A stretch of DNA of 64,000 nucleotides from Streptomyces sp. CC208A (GTDB lineage: Bacteria > Actinomycetota > Actinomycetes > Streptomycetales > Streptomycetaceae). The notes beneath the pieces are model-generated. The model made no database searches. It saw nothing but the letters and a program-made list of their open reading frames with translations, and was not told the DNA's origin. Of this stretch, positions 1 to 8,515 are shown piece by piece. The position numbers were made by a program, and so were the translations under genes. The stretch lies in NCBI RefSeq assembly GCF_030010625.1, contig NZ_JASCXN010000032.1, positions 34,370-98,369 on the forward strand. The letters are read 5' to 3'. Position 1 is the stretch's first letter. Every line of letters starts with the position of its first letter.

Positions 1-197
1 GCGGTGAGCGCGGTGCGGGCGGCGGTGGTGGAGGGCCCGGCGATCTCGTACTGCCGGATCACCTCCTCGCCGCCCCTGGCGGCGGTCGCCTGGTCGGCGC
101 CGGCGGGTGAGGAGAGGGCGGAGAGGGGCGCCGCGAGGGCGAGCGCCACGAGGGCCGCGAGGGTGGCGGACCTTCTGCCGCATCGGGGACGTCGCAT
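1..197 (-). CDS. Secreted protein, N-terminal fragment (possible M14 zinc carboxypeptidase)
   Basis: Only the first 65 codons lie in the window; the gene continues past the left edge. The visible part is a basic start (MRRPRCGRRS), an Ala/Leu hydrophobic stretch at about residues 11-28 and a small-residue region ending AGA near residue 34. Together these make a typical Sec signal peptide. The mature start contains VIRQYEIAGPST. As I recall it, this resembles the N terminus of secreted zinc carboxypeptidases of streptomycetes, but no catalytic residue is visible, so the product is tentative. The ATG start is preceded by AGGAG at 5-base spacing. A secreted chitinase follows on the same strand, so this may be a block of extracellular hydrolases. 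Confidence 0.5.
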   Translation of the reverse strand, partial: MRRPRCGRRSATLAALVALALAAPLSALSSPAGADQATAARGGEEVIRQYEIAGPSTTAARTALT

Positions 198-349
198 GGT
201 GTCTCCTGGGTGGGGAGTGTGGGGGAGTGCGACAAACAGGTGCGGGTGTCCGGGGCACATGGTGGGGCCATGTCATGGACGGGTCAAGGTGGGGAGTTCG
301 GCCATGGTCGACGCCAAGTTAAGCGAGGAGAGCCCTGGAAACGCGGCAC

Positions 350-376
350 GGCGCCACCGGAGGGGGCGGTGGCGCC
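350..376 (-). terminator. Hairpin downstream of the chitinase gene
   Basis: A perfect 10-bp inverted repeat (350-359 with 367-376, arms GGCGCCACCG/CGGTGGCGCC, 7-base loop) starts 44 bases beyond the chitinase stop. There is no T-run, as is usual for streptomycete terminators. The rest of 198-420 holds the leader of the truncated gene and nothing else I can identify. Confidence 0.55.
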
Positions 377-420
377 GCGCGTAGGGGGACGCGTACGGGA
401 CGGTGTTACGGCCTTGTGGG

Positions 421-2166
421 TTACGGCAGACCGTGGACGTGCGGGCCGACCGCGTTCGACCAGGCGTTGCCGGCCGTCGCGTCCCAGTTGGTGGACCAGG
501 TCATGGCGCCCCGCAGGGTCGGCCACGCCTGGGCCGGCTTGAAGGTGCCGCAGCCGGTCAGCCTGGTGAGGCAGTCGAGCGCGCTGTTCACGACCGACGG
601 GGAGACGTAGCCGCTGCCCGCGCCCCGGGTGGAGGCGGGGACGCCCAGGCCGACCTGGGACGGGTCGAGACCGCCCTGGATCTGGATGCAGGCGAGCGCG
701 GTGAGGAAGTCCACCGACCCCTGGCTGTACACCTTGCCGTCGCAGCCCAGCATCGAACCGCTGTTGTAGTACTGGGTGTTGACGACCGTGAGGATGTCCT
801 TCACGGCGAGCGCCGTCTTGAAGTACTCCGTGCCGGTGTTCTGCATGTCGATGGTCTGCGGGGCCATCGTCAGGACCATCGAGGGGCCCGCCTTGGCGGA
901 AAGCTGCCGCAGCGCCTTCGTCAGGTAGGTGGAGTTGATGCCGTGTTCGAGGTCGATGTCGATCCCGTTGAAGCCGTACTCCTGGAAGAGGGCGTAGGCG
1001 CTGTTCGCGAAGGCGGTGGCGCTGGCGTCACTGTTGATCGTGACGTTGCCCTTCTCGCCGCCGACCGAGAGGATCACCGACTTGCCGGCCGCCTTCTTGG
1101 CCGCGATGTCGGCCTTGAAGTCGGCGACCGAGGCGTAGCCGACGGCCGGGTCGAGGTTGAAGACGATCTGGCCGGGCGTGGCCGTCGAGTCCGCGAAGGA
1201 GACGGCGATGATGTCGTAGGCGTTCTGGACGTCGCGGAGCTTCTGCTTGGCGGCGCCGTTGTCGAAGTTCTGCCAGTAGCCGGTGACGGCGTGCTTCGGA
1301 ACGGCCGGGTTGTCGCCGCCACCGCCGCCCTTGGCCGTACGGGCGCCGACCGGGGCCGACTTGGCGGACTCGCCCGCCGCGTTGACGGCCGAGACCTGGA
1401 AGGAGTACGCGGTGTCGGCGGCCAGACCGGTGACCGTGGTCGAGGTGCCGCTGACGGTCGCGGCGAGCGAGCCGTCCCGGTACACCTTGTAGCCCGTCGC
1501 GCCGGAGACCGCGTTCCAGCTCAGCGGGACGGAGCTGGTGGTGGGCGTGCCGGCGGCGAGCCCGGCCGGGGTGGCGGGGACGACCGGGTCCGGGTCCTGA
1601 CCGCCGCCGCCGTCGGGGCCGTAGACGCTCACGTCGTCCACGAAGTAGGCGGCGGTGCCGTACCACCCGTGGGTGTAGATCTCGACCGAGGTGGTCGAGG
1701 CGCCGGTGGTGAAGCTGGTGGTCAGCTGCTTCCAGGACGGCGAGTCGGGCGTCCAGGTGGAGACCGAGCCGCTGCCGGTCCCGGTGCCGCTCGCGCCGAG
1801 GTAGGCGTACCCGCCCTGGACCCAGGCGCTCAGCGTGTACGTCGAGTTGGGCTTCACGGCGACGGTCTGCACGCACTTGGCGTTGTCGAGACCGGCGGGG
1901 GTGGCCTTCAGGGCGCCGGCCCCGCTGCGTACCGGCGAGGAGACGGCGGCGCCGCTCCCGGCCGAACAGGCCCAGTTGGCCAGGCCGTTCTCGAAACCGG
2001 CGTTCTTGGCGTTGTTGACGTCGGCGGCCAGCGCGGTGCCGGTGCCGCCGGCCAGGGCGAGCCCGGAGCCGACGGCGAGCGCGAGCGCGCCGCCGAGCCA
2101 GCGGCGGGCGGCCGGGCGGGAGACGGCCCGGCGGCCGGCGGTCCGGCGGTGGGTGGTGCGGTCCAC
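421..2166 (-). CDS. Secreted GH18 chitinase with CBM and fibronectin III domains
   Basis: Extracellular endochitinase hydrolysing beta-1,4 linkages of chitin. Order: signal peptide (about residues 1-47, Arg-rich start, AGGTGTALA), a CBM16-like carbohydrate-binding module (about 50-185), a fibronectin III domain (about 200-280) and a GH18 barrel to the C terminus. The catalytic motif reads NGIDIDLE, with the acid Glu at about residue 407; the first position of the usual DxxDxDxE is Asn. I chose GTG at 2166 because GGAGG lies six bases before it; the ATG two codons upstream would touch the Shine-Dalgarno. The domain set matches streptomycete ChiA-type enzymes. A DasR-like operator overlaps its promoter, indicating control by GlcNAc-derived signals. 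Confidence 0.93.
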   Translation of the reverse strand: MDRTTHRRTAGRRAVSRPAARRWLGGALALAVGSGLALAGGTGTALAADVNNAKNAGFENGLANWACSAGSGAAVSSPVRSGAGALKATPAGLDNAKCVQTVAVKPNSTYTLSAWVQGGYAYLGASGTGTGSGSVSTWTPDSPSWKQLTTSFTTGASTTSVEIYTHGWYGTAAYFVDDVSVYGPDGGGGQDPDPVVPATPAGLAAGTPTTSSVPLSWNAVSGATGYKVYRDGSLAATVSGTSTTVTGLAADTAYSFQVSAVNAAGESAKSAPVGARTAKGGGGGDNPAVPKHAVTGYWQNFDNGAAKQKLRDVQNAYDIIAVSFADSTATPGQIVFNLDPAVGYASVADFKADIAAKKAAGKSVILSVGGEKGNVTINSDASATAFANSAYALFQEYGFNGIDIDLEHGINSTYLTKALRQLSAKAGPSMVLTMAPQTIDMQNTGTEYFKTALAVKDILTVVNTQYYNSGSMLGCDGKVYSQGSVDFLTALACIQIQGGLDPSQVGLGVPASTRGAGSGYVSPSVVNSALDCLTRLTGCGTFKPAQAWPTLRGAMTWSTNWDATAGNAWSNAVGPHVHGLP

Positions 2167-2252
2167 GTGCATCCTCCGGTGGGGGAGTCGGGGATTCGGG
2201 GATCGGGGCGGTGGTCGGGGATCGGGACGGTGTCCACCGCCGTTGCCGCACC

Positions 2253-2281
2253 AAGTTGGTCCAGACCAATTGCGTTGTCAA
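2253..2281 (-). promoter_or_regulatory. Chitinase promoter with DasR (dre) operator
   Basis: Read on the minus strand: TTGACA (2281-2276), six bases, then the palindrome TTGGTCTGGACCAA (2269-2256, arms TTGGTC/GACCAA), then CAACTT as a weak -10. The palindrome matches the published DasR responsive element (consensus ACTGGTCTAGACCACT) found at streptomycete chitinase genes. Its position between -35 and -10 predicts repression. The identification rests on motif similarity only. The remainder of 2282-2457 shows no gene. Confidence 0.8.
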
Positions 2282-2457
2282 GGCCTCTGGCAGGCGGAGC
2301 CGAGGAATCCACTGACGGGAAAGACCGCGGGAGTTGATGGATTATGCGTTCACCACCCCGGTCCCCGTGGATAAGGTGCAGAACAGTCGTGGTGAGCGGC
2401 CCCCGGGGCTCCCGAGGCCGGGCGCCGGGAGGGGGACGGGAAGACGGGGGGTCCGAC

Positions 2458-3315
2458 GTGCCGACAGCGATCGCGGTCACCGGCGCCGACCTGGTGCTGC
2501 CGCCCACCGACCCCGGCACCCCCAACGCCGCCGTGCTCGCCGACCCGGCCGCCCGCACCCTCGACGACTCCGTCACCGAACTCCGCCGCTTCGTCGACCG
2601 CTTCGGGCACGTCCTCGTCGTCTGCCCCGCCTCCGCGCCCCCCGCCGTCGCCCACCGCCTCCACACCGTCCGCGGCCTCCTGGAGAGCGACCGGATCGCC
2701 CTGGTCAGGACCGACCTCCCGCCGCTCGGCACCGCCGTCCTCGTCCGCCAGCTCCGCCAGCTCTCCGCCTGCGAGTTCAGCCCCGGGGTCCTCGCCTCCG
2801 CCGCCCGCCTCCTCGCCCACTACATCTACGCGGGCGCCGTCCTCGGCTCCGTCTCCCGCCTCGACCGCGTCCCCGTCACCCTCGGCTCCCACCTCAAGAG
2901 CTGGCTCCCCGGCGCCCACTTCGCCGTCCTCGCCGGACCCGCCCCCCGGATCGTCCGCGTCGGCGCCGACGAAACCGCCTTCGCCGGACCCGAGTTCACC
3001 ACCCGCCTGCTGACCGCCCGCGGCCAGCTCGCCACCGACTGGCCCACCGCCACCCTCGCCCCCCGCTGGGCCGTCGCGGGCCCCGTCGAGGAGACCGCCC
3101 TGCCCGCCTCCTCACCCGCCTGGTGGGGCACCCCCAAACTCGTCGAGTTCGCCGCGTACCTCCCCGACCTGCCCGTCCTCCACCAACTCGTCGCCTCCGT
3201 ACGCCGCGAGACCTGCCACTGGTGCGGCATGGAGCTCATCGGCGACCGCTGCGGCTTCTGCGCCGCCCCCCTGGCGACCCCCGCCCTCCCGACCCAGGCC
3301 GGCCCGCCCCGATGA
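2458..3315 (+). CDS. Uncharacterised protein at the head of the Tad pilus operon
   Basis: A soluble protein of about 285 residues with no family I recognise. No signal peptide or membrane helix is evident. The C terminus carries two CxxC pairs (CHWCGMELIGDRCGFC), likely a small zinc ribbon. I chose the GTG at 2458, preceded by a G-rich Shine-Dalgarno; the frame is open further upstream but that part is low-complexity. It lies 46 bases before the CpaB-like gene on the same strand and shares the extreme C-ending codon bias of the pilus genes behind it. This suggests co-transcription and a possible accessory or regulatory role in the locus. Confidence 0.7.
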   Translation: MPTAIAVTGADLVLPPTDPGTPNAAVLADPAARTLDDSVTELRRFVDRFGHVLVVCPASAPPAVAHRLHTVRGLLESDRIALVRTDLPPLGTAVLVRQLRQLSACEFSPGVLASAARLLAHYIYAGAVLGSVSRLDRVPVTLGSHLKSWLPGAHFAVLAGPAPRIVRVGADETAFAGPEFTTRLLTARGQLATDWPTATLAPRWAVAGPVEETALPASSPAWWGTPKLVEFAAYLPDLPVLHQLVASVRRETCHWCGMELIGDRCGFCAAPLATPALPTQAGPPR

Positions 3316-3361
3316 ACCCGCCCACGCCCCTGACCGAGGAAACCCGAACCGAGGGAACCCG

Positions 3362-4078
3362 ATGAACTCCCGCCAGCGCCGCGGCGTCATCCTGCTGCTG
3401 CTCTCCGTCCTCTGCGCCCTCGGCGCCTTCGCCGGCGTCCTCGCCGTCATCAGCGACGTGAACGCCAAGGTCGGGCCGGAGACCACCGCGTACCGGGTCA
3501 AGGACAAAGTGGAGCCCTACACCCCCCTGAGGGCCTCCGACTTCGAGAAGATCTCCATGCCGAAGCGCTGGCTGCCCGAGACCGCCGTCACCGACCTCGC
3601 CCGCATCGAGGGCAAGATCGCCGTCACCCGCCTCGCCGCCGGCTCGCTCCTCCAGAGCGACATGATCGTCCAGCGCCCCGCGCTCGAACCCGGCGAGCAG
3701 GAGATCGCGATCATGATCGACGCGGCCACCGGCGTCGCCGGCAAGATCAACCCCGGTGCCACCGTCAACATCTACGCCACCTTCACCGGCGAGAAGAAGG
3801 GCGAGCCCAGCCAGTCCCGCCTCCTCGTAGCGGGCGCCCGCGTCATCGACGTCGGCAGGCTGACCTCCATCAACGCCCCCGCCGGCAGCCGCGCCAACCG
3901 CGCCACCGAGGCCGTCCCCATCACCTTCGCCCTCTCCGCCCAGGACACCCAGCGCGTCGCCTACGCCGAGTCCTTCGCCGAACACGTACGCCTCGCCCTC
4001 GTCGCCCCCTCGGCCGCCGGCGCCCCGCCGGCCCCCGCCCCCGGCGACCGCACCTACACGCTCGACAAGGAGAAGTGA
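3362..4078 (+). CDS. CpaB/RcpC-like SAF-domain pilus assembly protein
   Basis: The 238-residue protein has an N-terminal membrane anchor (about residues 9-30, VILLLLSVLCALGAFAG) followed by an SAF domain (about 42-105, containing YRVKDKVEPYTPL and LAAGSLLQSDMI). A C-terminal RcpC-type beta domain follows (about 110-225). This is the Flp pilus CpaB/RcpC architecture. In Gram-negatives CpaB sits with the secretin; here there is no outer membrane, so its role is probably to organise the pilus at the cell wall. The ATG is preceded by GAGGGAAC. The CpaE-like gene starts 9 bases after its stop, consistent with one operon. Confidence 0.85.
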   Translation: MNSRQRRGVILLLLSVLCALGAFAGVLAVISDVNAKVGPETTAYRVKDKVEPYTPLRASDFEKISMPKRWLPETAVTDLARIEGKIAVTRLAAGSLLQSDMIVQRPALEPGEQEIAIMIDAATGVAGKINPGATVNIYATFTGEKKGEPSQSRLLVAGARVIDVGRLTSINAPAGSRANRATEAVPITFALSAQDTQRVAYAESFAEHVRLALVAPSAAGAPPAPAPGDRTYTLDKEK

Positions 4079-4087
4079 GGCCCGGCC

Positions 4088-5347
4088 ATGCCCACCAGGA
4101 TCCTGCCGGCCGTCGGCGACCCCGACGCGGCCCGGGCCGTCACCACCCTCCTCGGCCAGCTCCCCGACACCGAGCCCGCCCCGCCCGTCCCCGACTCCAC
4201 CCAGCTCGTCGACACCCTCGCCCGGCTCGCCGCCGACTCCCTCGACGCGCTCCCCGAGGTCGTCCTCGTCCACGAGCGGATCGGCCCCGTCCCCGCCCTC
4301 GACCTCGTCCGCGAGGTCGCCCTCCGCTTCCCCGCCGTCGGCGTCGTCCTCATCACCGCCGACTCGGGCCCCGGCCTGCTCTCCGCCGCCATGGACTCCG
4401 GCGCCCGCGGCCTCGTCTCCCTCCCCCTCGGCTACGAGGAACTCGCCGTCCGCGTCCAGGCCGCCGCCCAGTGGGCCGCCGGCTTCCGCCGCCACCTCGG
4501 CGGCGGCGCCGAACTCCTCACCGCGGGCCCCGGCGGCACCGTCGTCACCGTCAGCGGCGCCAAGGGCGGCGTCGGCACCACCCTCACCGCCATCCACCTC
4601 GCCCTCGCCGCCCGCGCCTCCGGCCGCACCGTCGCCCTCGTCGACCTCGACCTCCAGAGCGGCGACATCGCCTCCTACCTCGACGTCCAGTTCCGCCGCT
4701 CCGCAGCCGACCTCGCCGCCATCACCGACCTCTCCCCCCGCGTCCTCCAGGACGCCGTCTACGTCCACGAGACCGGCCTCTCCCTCCTCCTCGCCCCCGC
4801 CGACGGCGAACGCGGCGAAGAGGTCACCGACCGCGCCGCCCGCCAGATCGTCAGCGCCCTGCGCGGCCGCCACGAGGTCGTCGTCGTCGACTGCGGCTCC
4901 CGCCTCGACAGCGCCAACGCCGCCGCCGTCGAGATGGCCGACACCGCCCTCCTCGTCACCACCCCCGACGTCATCGCCGTCCGCGCCGCCAAACGGACCG
5001 TACGCATGTGGGAACGGCTCCAGGTCCGCAAGGCCGAGAAGAGCGTCGCACTTGTGAACCGCCACTCCCGCACCACCGAAATCCAGCCACCCCTCGTCCA
5101 GAAGATCACCGGCACCCGCATCGCCGCCGCCACCGTCCCCGACGCCCCCAAGGAACTCCAGGCCGTCGTCGACGCCGGCCGCCTCCACGAACTCGACGCC
5201 CGCTCCACCGTCAAGCAGGCCCTGTGGTCCCTCGCCGGTGAGCTGGGCCTCGTGGGCACGGCGGCGGCGCCCGCCCCCGGCAAGCAGCTCGCCCGTGCCG
5301 GGGACCGGGGGGCACTGGGGCTGCGGCGGCGCGGGGGAGGGCGCTGA
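4088..5347 (+). CDS. CpaE/TadZ-like ATPase of the Flp pilus locus
   Basis: A 419-residue MinD/ParA-family protein. The first ~140 residues form a receiver-like domain typical of CpaE/TadZ (VVLVHERIGPVPALDLV, then VVLITADSGPG). Next comes a deviant Walker A motif KGGVGTT at about residue 158, and Asp-containing strands LVDLDLQSGD and VVVDCGS. CpaE/TadZ proteins place the Tad machine at the membrane. The C-terminal tail is Gly/Arg-rich and probably disordered. The gene sits tightly between the CpaB-like and TadE-like genes. A ParA-type function is unlikely because no ParB partner is present. Confidence 0.88.
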   Translation: MPTRILPAVGDPDAARAVTTLLGQLPDTEPAPPVPDSTQLVDTLARLAADSLDALPEVVLVHERIGPVPALDLVREVALRFPAVGVVLITADSGPGLLSAAMDSGARGLVSLPLGYEELAVRVQAAAQWAAGFRRHLGGGAELLTAGPGGTVVTVSGAKGGVGTTLTAIHLALAARASGRTVALVDLDLQSGDIASYLDVQFRRSAADLAAITDLSPRVLQDAVYVHETGLSLLLAPADGERGEEVTDRAARQIVSALRGRHEVVVVDCGSRLDSANAAAVEMADTALLVTTPDVIAVRAAKRTVRMWERLQVRKAEKSVALVNRHSRTTEIQPPLVQKITGTRIAAATVPDAPKELQAVVDAGRLHELDARSTVKQALWSLAGELGLVGTAAAPAPGKQLARAGDRGALGLRRRGGGR

Positions 5348-5350
5348 GCC

Positions 5351-5722
5351 GTGGAGAGAGTGAGGGGGCGGGGCGACCGGGGCCAGGTGGCGGTGGAGTT
5401 CGCCGGGATGGTCCCGTTGATCCTGCTGACGCTCGCCCTGCTGTGGCAGGTCGTCCTTGTGGGGTACGCGTACACGCTGGCGGCCAACGCGGCGGACGAG
5501 GCGGCGCGTGCGTGCGCGGTCGGCGACGACGGCAAGGCGGCGGGAGAGCGGCACTTCGACGGCGCGTGGCAGGGCTCGGCCACATGCAGCGGCCCGGCGG
5601 GCGGGATGGTCACGGCCGTCGCCACGGTCAGGATCCCCGTCCTCTTCCCCGGCACGGCGGGCTTCGGCGACGCGAAGGCGACGGCGGGCGCCGTCTACGA
5701 GGGATCGGTGGGGACGCCGTGA
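5351..5722 (+). CDS. TadE-like pseudopilin
   Basis: A short membrane protein (123 residues) with the TadE signature. A basic leader contains DRGQVAVEFAGMVP, with Glu five residues into the mature part, then a single hydrophobic helix LILLTLALLWQVVLVGYAY. After it comes ANAADEAARACAV, the usual Ala-rich stretch after the TadE helix. Proteins of this type are processed by a prepilin peptidase before Glu/Ala and act as minor pilins. The start is the GTG three bases after the CpaE-like stop, and its own stop overlaps the next start (GTGA). Confidence 0.85.
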   Translation: MERVRGRGDRGQVAVEFAGMVPLILLTLALLWQVVLVGYAYTLAANAADEAARACAVGDDGKAAGERHFDGAWQGSATCSGPAGGMVTAVATVRIPVLFPGTAGFGDAKATAGAVYEGSVGTP

Positions 5723-6183
5723 GGCATACGAGGGTGGGGAAGGGCCTCGCGAGGCCGGGCGGTACGGGCCTGCGGGGCGACGCCCCTCGGAGTCGTACGA
5801 CATCTCCGTCCGCTCGTCGGGACCGCGGCCAGGCGGCCATCGAGTACCTCGGCTTCCTGCCCGTCCTGCTGCTCGTCGGCCTCGCCGGGCTTCAGCTCGG
5901 CCTCGCGGCGTACGCGGCGCAGCAGGCGGGGACGGCGGCGCGGGCGGCGGCACGGGCGGCGAGCAGCGACGCGGAGGACGCGCCGAGCGCGGAGGCGGCG
6001 GCAGCGGCGGCGGTCTCCGGATGGATCAGACCCAGAGTGGAACACGGCGGGAGCGACGGCGAAGTGACCGTCACCGTCGAAGTCGACATCCCCAGCGTCG
6101 TCCCCTTCTGGAACTTCGCCCCGGCCACCAAGTCCGCCACCATGCCCCTGCCCCGGACCTCGGAAGGGGACGACCGCCGATGA
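5719..6183 (+). CDS. Second TadE/TadF-like pseudopilin
   Basis: This 154-residue protein starts at a GTG overlapping the previous stop, so translation is coupled. After a basic, poorly ordered leader of about 35 residues comes DRGQAAIEYLGFLPVLLLV, a TadE/Flp-type cleavage region followed by one membrane helix. Then comes AAQQAGTAARAAARAAS, as in other streptomycete TadE-like proteins. The C-terminal half (EVTVTVEVDIPSVVPFWNF) is a beta-rich extracellular part. Its stop overlaps the TadA start (ATGA). It is likely a minor pilin working with the preceding TadE-like protein. Confidence 0.85.
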   Translation: MRHTRVGKGLARPGGTGLRGDAPRSRTTSPSARRDRGQAAIEYLGFLPVLLLVGLAGLQLGLAAYAAQQAGTAARAAARAASSDAEDAPSAEAAAAAAVSGWIRPRVEHGGSDGEVTVTVEVDIPSVVPFWNFAPATKSATMPLPRTSEGDDRR

Positions 6184-7538
6184 GCCTGCGCGCCCGCATC
6201 CACCACCACCCCGGTGACGACCCGAGCGCCCTCGGCCCCGGCGCGGGCCGGGAGGACGGCCACCTGGTCGCCTCCTTCCGCGCCAAGCTCCTCGAAGAGA
6301 TCGACCTCACCGAGATGTCCGCGCTCGCCGCGACCGAGCGCCGGGCCCGGCTCGAACGCGTCCTCGGGCACATCATCAGCCGCGAGGGCCCGGTCCTCTC
6401 CACCGCCGAACGCGGCCGCCTGATCCGCCGCGTCGTCGACGAGGCCCTCGGGCTCGGCGTCCTCGAACCGCTCCTCGAAGACGCCTCCATCACCGAGATC
6501 ATGGTCAACGGCCCGGACCAGATCTACATCGAGCGCGGCGGCCGCGTGGAACTCCTCCCGCTCCGCTTCGCCTCCCACGACCAGCTGATGCAGACCATCG
6601 AGCGGATCGTCTCCACCGTCAACCGCCGCGTGGACGAGTCGAATCCGATGGTCGACGCCCGTCTCCCGTCCGGCGAGCGCGTCAACGTGATCATCCCGCC
6701 GCTCTCCCTCACCGGCGCCACCCTCACCATCCGCCGCTTCCCCCGCGCCTACACCCTCCACGAGATGATCGGCCTCGGCTCGCTCGACGAGCAGATGCTG
6801 CTGCTCCTCTCCGGCCTGGTCCAGGCGAAGTTCAACATCATCGTGTCCGGCGCCACCGGCACGGGCAAGACCACCCTCCTCAACGCCCTCTCCGGCCTGG
6901 TCCCCGAGGGCGAGCGGATCATCACCATCGAGGACTCGGCGGAGCTCCAGCTCCAGCAGTCCCACGTCATCCGCCTCGAAGCCCGCCCGCCGAACATCGA
7001 GGGCCGCGGCCAGGTCACCATCCGCGACCTCGTCCGCAACTCGCTCCGCATGCGCCCCGACCGGATCATCGTCGGCGAGGTCCGCGGCGGCGAGACCCTC
7101 GACATGCTCCAGGCGATGTCCACAGGGCACGACGGCTCCCTCGCCACCGTCCACGCCAACTCCGCCGAGGACGCCCTGATGCGCCTCCAGACCCTGGCGT
7201 CGATGTCGGAGGTGAAGGTCCCCTTCGAGGCGCTGCGCGACCAGATCAACAGCGCCGTCGACGTCCTCGTCCAGCTCACCCGCCACCCCGACGGCACCCG
7301 CCGCGTCACCGAGATCGCGGCCCTCGCCTCGCACGGCAGGGAACGCTTCGTCCTCGCCACCGTCTGCCGCTTCCAGGCCGAGCCGCTGGCCGCCGACGGA
7401 CGGGTCCACGGCCGGTACGTCCACCACCCGCTGCCGCGCCGCCTCGCCGAACGCCTCTACCTGGCGGGCCAGCCGATACCGCCGGCGTTCGGCGTGGCCG
7501 CCGACGACACCCACCTGACCACCCGAGAAGCGACCTGA
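6180..7538 (+). CDS. TadA/CpaF-type secretion ATPase
   Basis: The cytoplasmic motor of the Flp/Tad pilus (452 residues). Visible motifs: the N-terminal domain ITEIMVNGPDQIYIERGG, Walker A GATGTGKTT (about residues 223-231), an Asp box IITIEDSAELQL, Walker B IIVGEVRGGE and a His box GHDGSLATVHANSAEDAL. These define the CpaF branch of type II/IV secretion ATPases. The ATG overlaps the preceding stop. It is followed after 13 bases, with GAGGAGG between, by the two TadB/TadC-like membrane genes. Intact and full length. Confidence 0.95.
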   Translation: MSLRARIHHHPGDDPSALGPGAGREDGHLVASFRAKLLEEIDLTEMSALAATERRARLERVLGHIISREGPVLSTAERGRLIRRVVDEALGLGVLEPLLEDASITEIMVNGPDQIYIERGGRVELLPLRFASHDQLMQTIERIVSTVNRRVDESNPMVDARLPSGERVNVIIPPLSLTGATLTIRRFPRAYTLHEMIGLGSLDEQMLLLLSGLVQAKFNIIVSGATGTGKTTLLNALSGLVPEGERIITIEDSAELQLQQSHVIRLEARPPNIEGRGQVTIRDLVRNSLRMRPDRIIVGEVRGGETLDMLQAMSTGHDGSLATVHANSAEDALMRLQTLASMSEVKVPFEALRDQINSAVDVLVQLTRHPDGTRRVTEIAALASHGRERFVLATVCRFQAEPLAADGRVHGRYVHHPLPRRLAERLYLAGQPIPPAFGVAADDTHLTTREAT

Positions 7539-7551
7539 GGAGGCCGGTGAC

Positions 7552-8496
7552 GTGACGATCGACCCCTTCTGGCTGACGACCGGGGTGGCGCTGCTCGCCT
7601 GCGTCCTCGGTGTCACCGGCATCCAGGTGTACGCGAACGGCGCCCGGCGCCAGGCGGCGCTCGTCGCCCGCCTCGACGACACCGCCGTCCCCGAGACGCC
7701 GGGCCGCCGCAGGCGCCGCTTCGTCGCCCTTGACCGGAGGGTCCGGGCCACGGCCCTGGGCCGCAACCTGGAACGCCGCATCGCCGCGACCGGCCTGGAC
7801 GTGACGCCGGGCGAGTTCGCGGTGGGCCTGGCGGCGACGGTGGCGGTCCTCTGGGTGATCGGCCAGGCGGCCCTCTCCGCCTTCTTCGGCCCGATCTGCG
7901 GCCTGTTGGGCGTGTGGGTGGCGTACGGCTACCTCAACTGGCAGCGTCAGAAGCGCATCGAGAAGTTCATCAACCAACTCCCCGAACTCTCCCGCATCCT
8001 GGCCAACGCCACCCAGGCGGGCCTCGCCCTCCGCATGGCGATCAGCCTGGCGGCGGACGAGATGGAGTCCCCGGCGGGCGACGAACTGGAGAAGGTGTCC
8101 CAGCAGTTGGCGGTAGGCGCCCCCCTGGACGACGCCCTGGCGGAACTGGCGGACCGCCTCCCCTCCCGCGAACTGGTGGTGTTGGTCACGACCTTGGTCC
8201 TGGCGAACAAGGCGGGCGGCACGGTCGTCTCCTCCCTCCGCAACCTCACCGAGACCCTGGAACAGCGCAAGGAGACCCGGCGCGAGGTCCGCACCCAGCT
8301 CTCCCAGGTGAGCATGACGGCGTACGCGGTCCCCGTGATCGGCTTCGGCTCACTGCTCCTGATCGACAACATGCAGCCCGGAGCCCTGGACCGCATGACG
8401 GCCTCCCCGATCGGCCAGGGCGCGGTCATCGCGGCCTGCGCCCTCTACGTCCTCGGCTTCGCCGCCATCCGCCGCTTCTCGAAGATCGACGTGTGA
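7552..8496 (+). CDS. TadB-like type II/IV secretion platform protein
   Basis: A 314-residue integral membrane protein of the GspF/TadB family. The helices lie near the N terminus (ALLACVLGVTGIQVYA), around residues 85-125 and at the C terminus. The cytoplasmic F domain has ELSRILANATQAGLALRMAI and the conserved LANKAGGTVVSSLRNL. TadB and TadC form the inner-membrane platform turned by TadA. The GTG start is set by GAGGAGG upstream. The spacing to TadC is 19 bases. Codon use is GC-rich, as in the other assembly genes. Confidence 0.92.
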   Translation: MTIDPFWLTTGVALLACVLGVTGIQVYANGARRQAALVARLDDTAVPETPGRRRRRFVALDRRVRATALGRNLERRIAATGLDVTPGEFAVGLAATVAVLWVIGQAALSAFFGPICGLLGVWVAYGYLNWQRQKRIEKFINQLPELSRILANATQAGLALRMAISLAADEMESPAGDELEKVSQQLAVGAPLDDALAELADRLPSRELVVLVTTLVLANKAGGTVVSSLRNLTETLEQRKETRREVRTQLSQVSMTAYAVPVIGFGSLLLIDNMQPGALDRMTASPIGQGAVIAACALYVLGFAAIRRFSKIDV

Positions 8497-8515
8497 GGGT
8501 GAGGGACGGAACCGG

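Noticed and set aside
403..2337. Very long plus-strand open frame opposite the chitinase
   Set aside because: It is Arg/Gly/Val-rich with no domain, no ribosome site and inverted codon bias; the minus strand encodes a clear chitinase. Similar antisense frames (for example 3236-5953 and 43484-46384) were dropped for the same reason.
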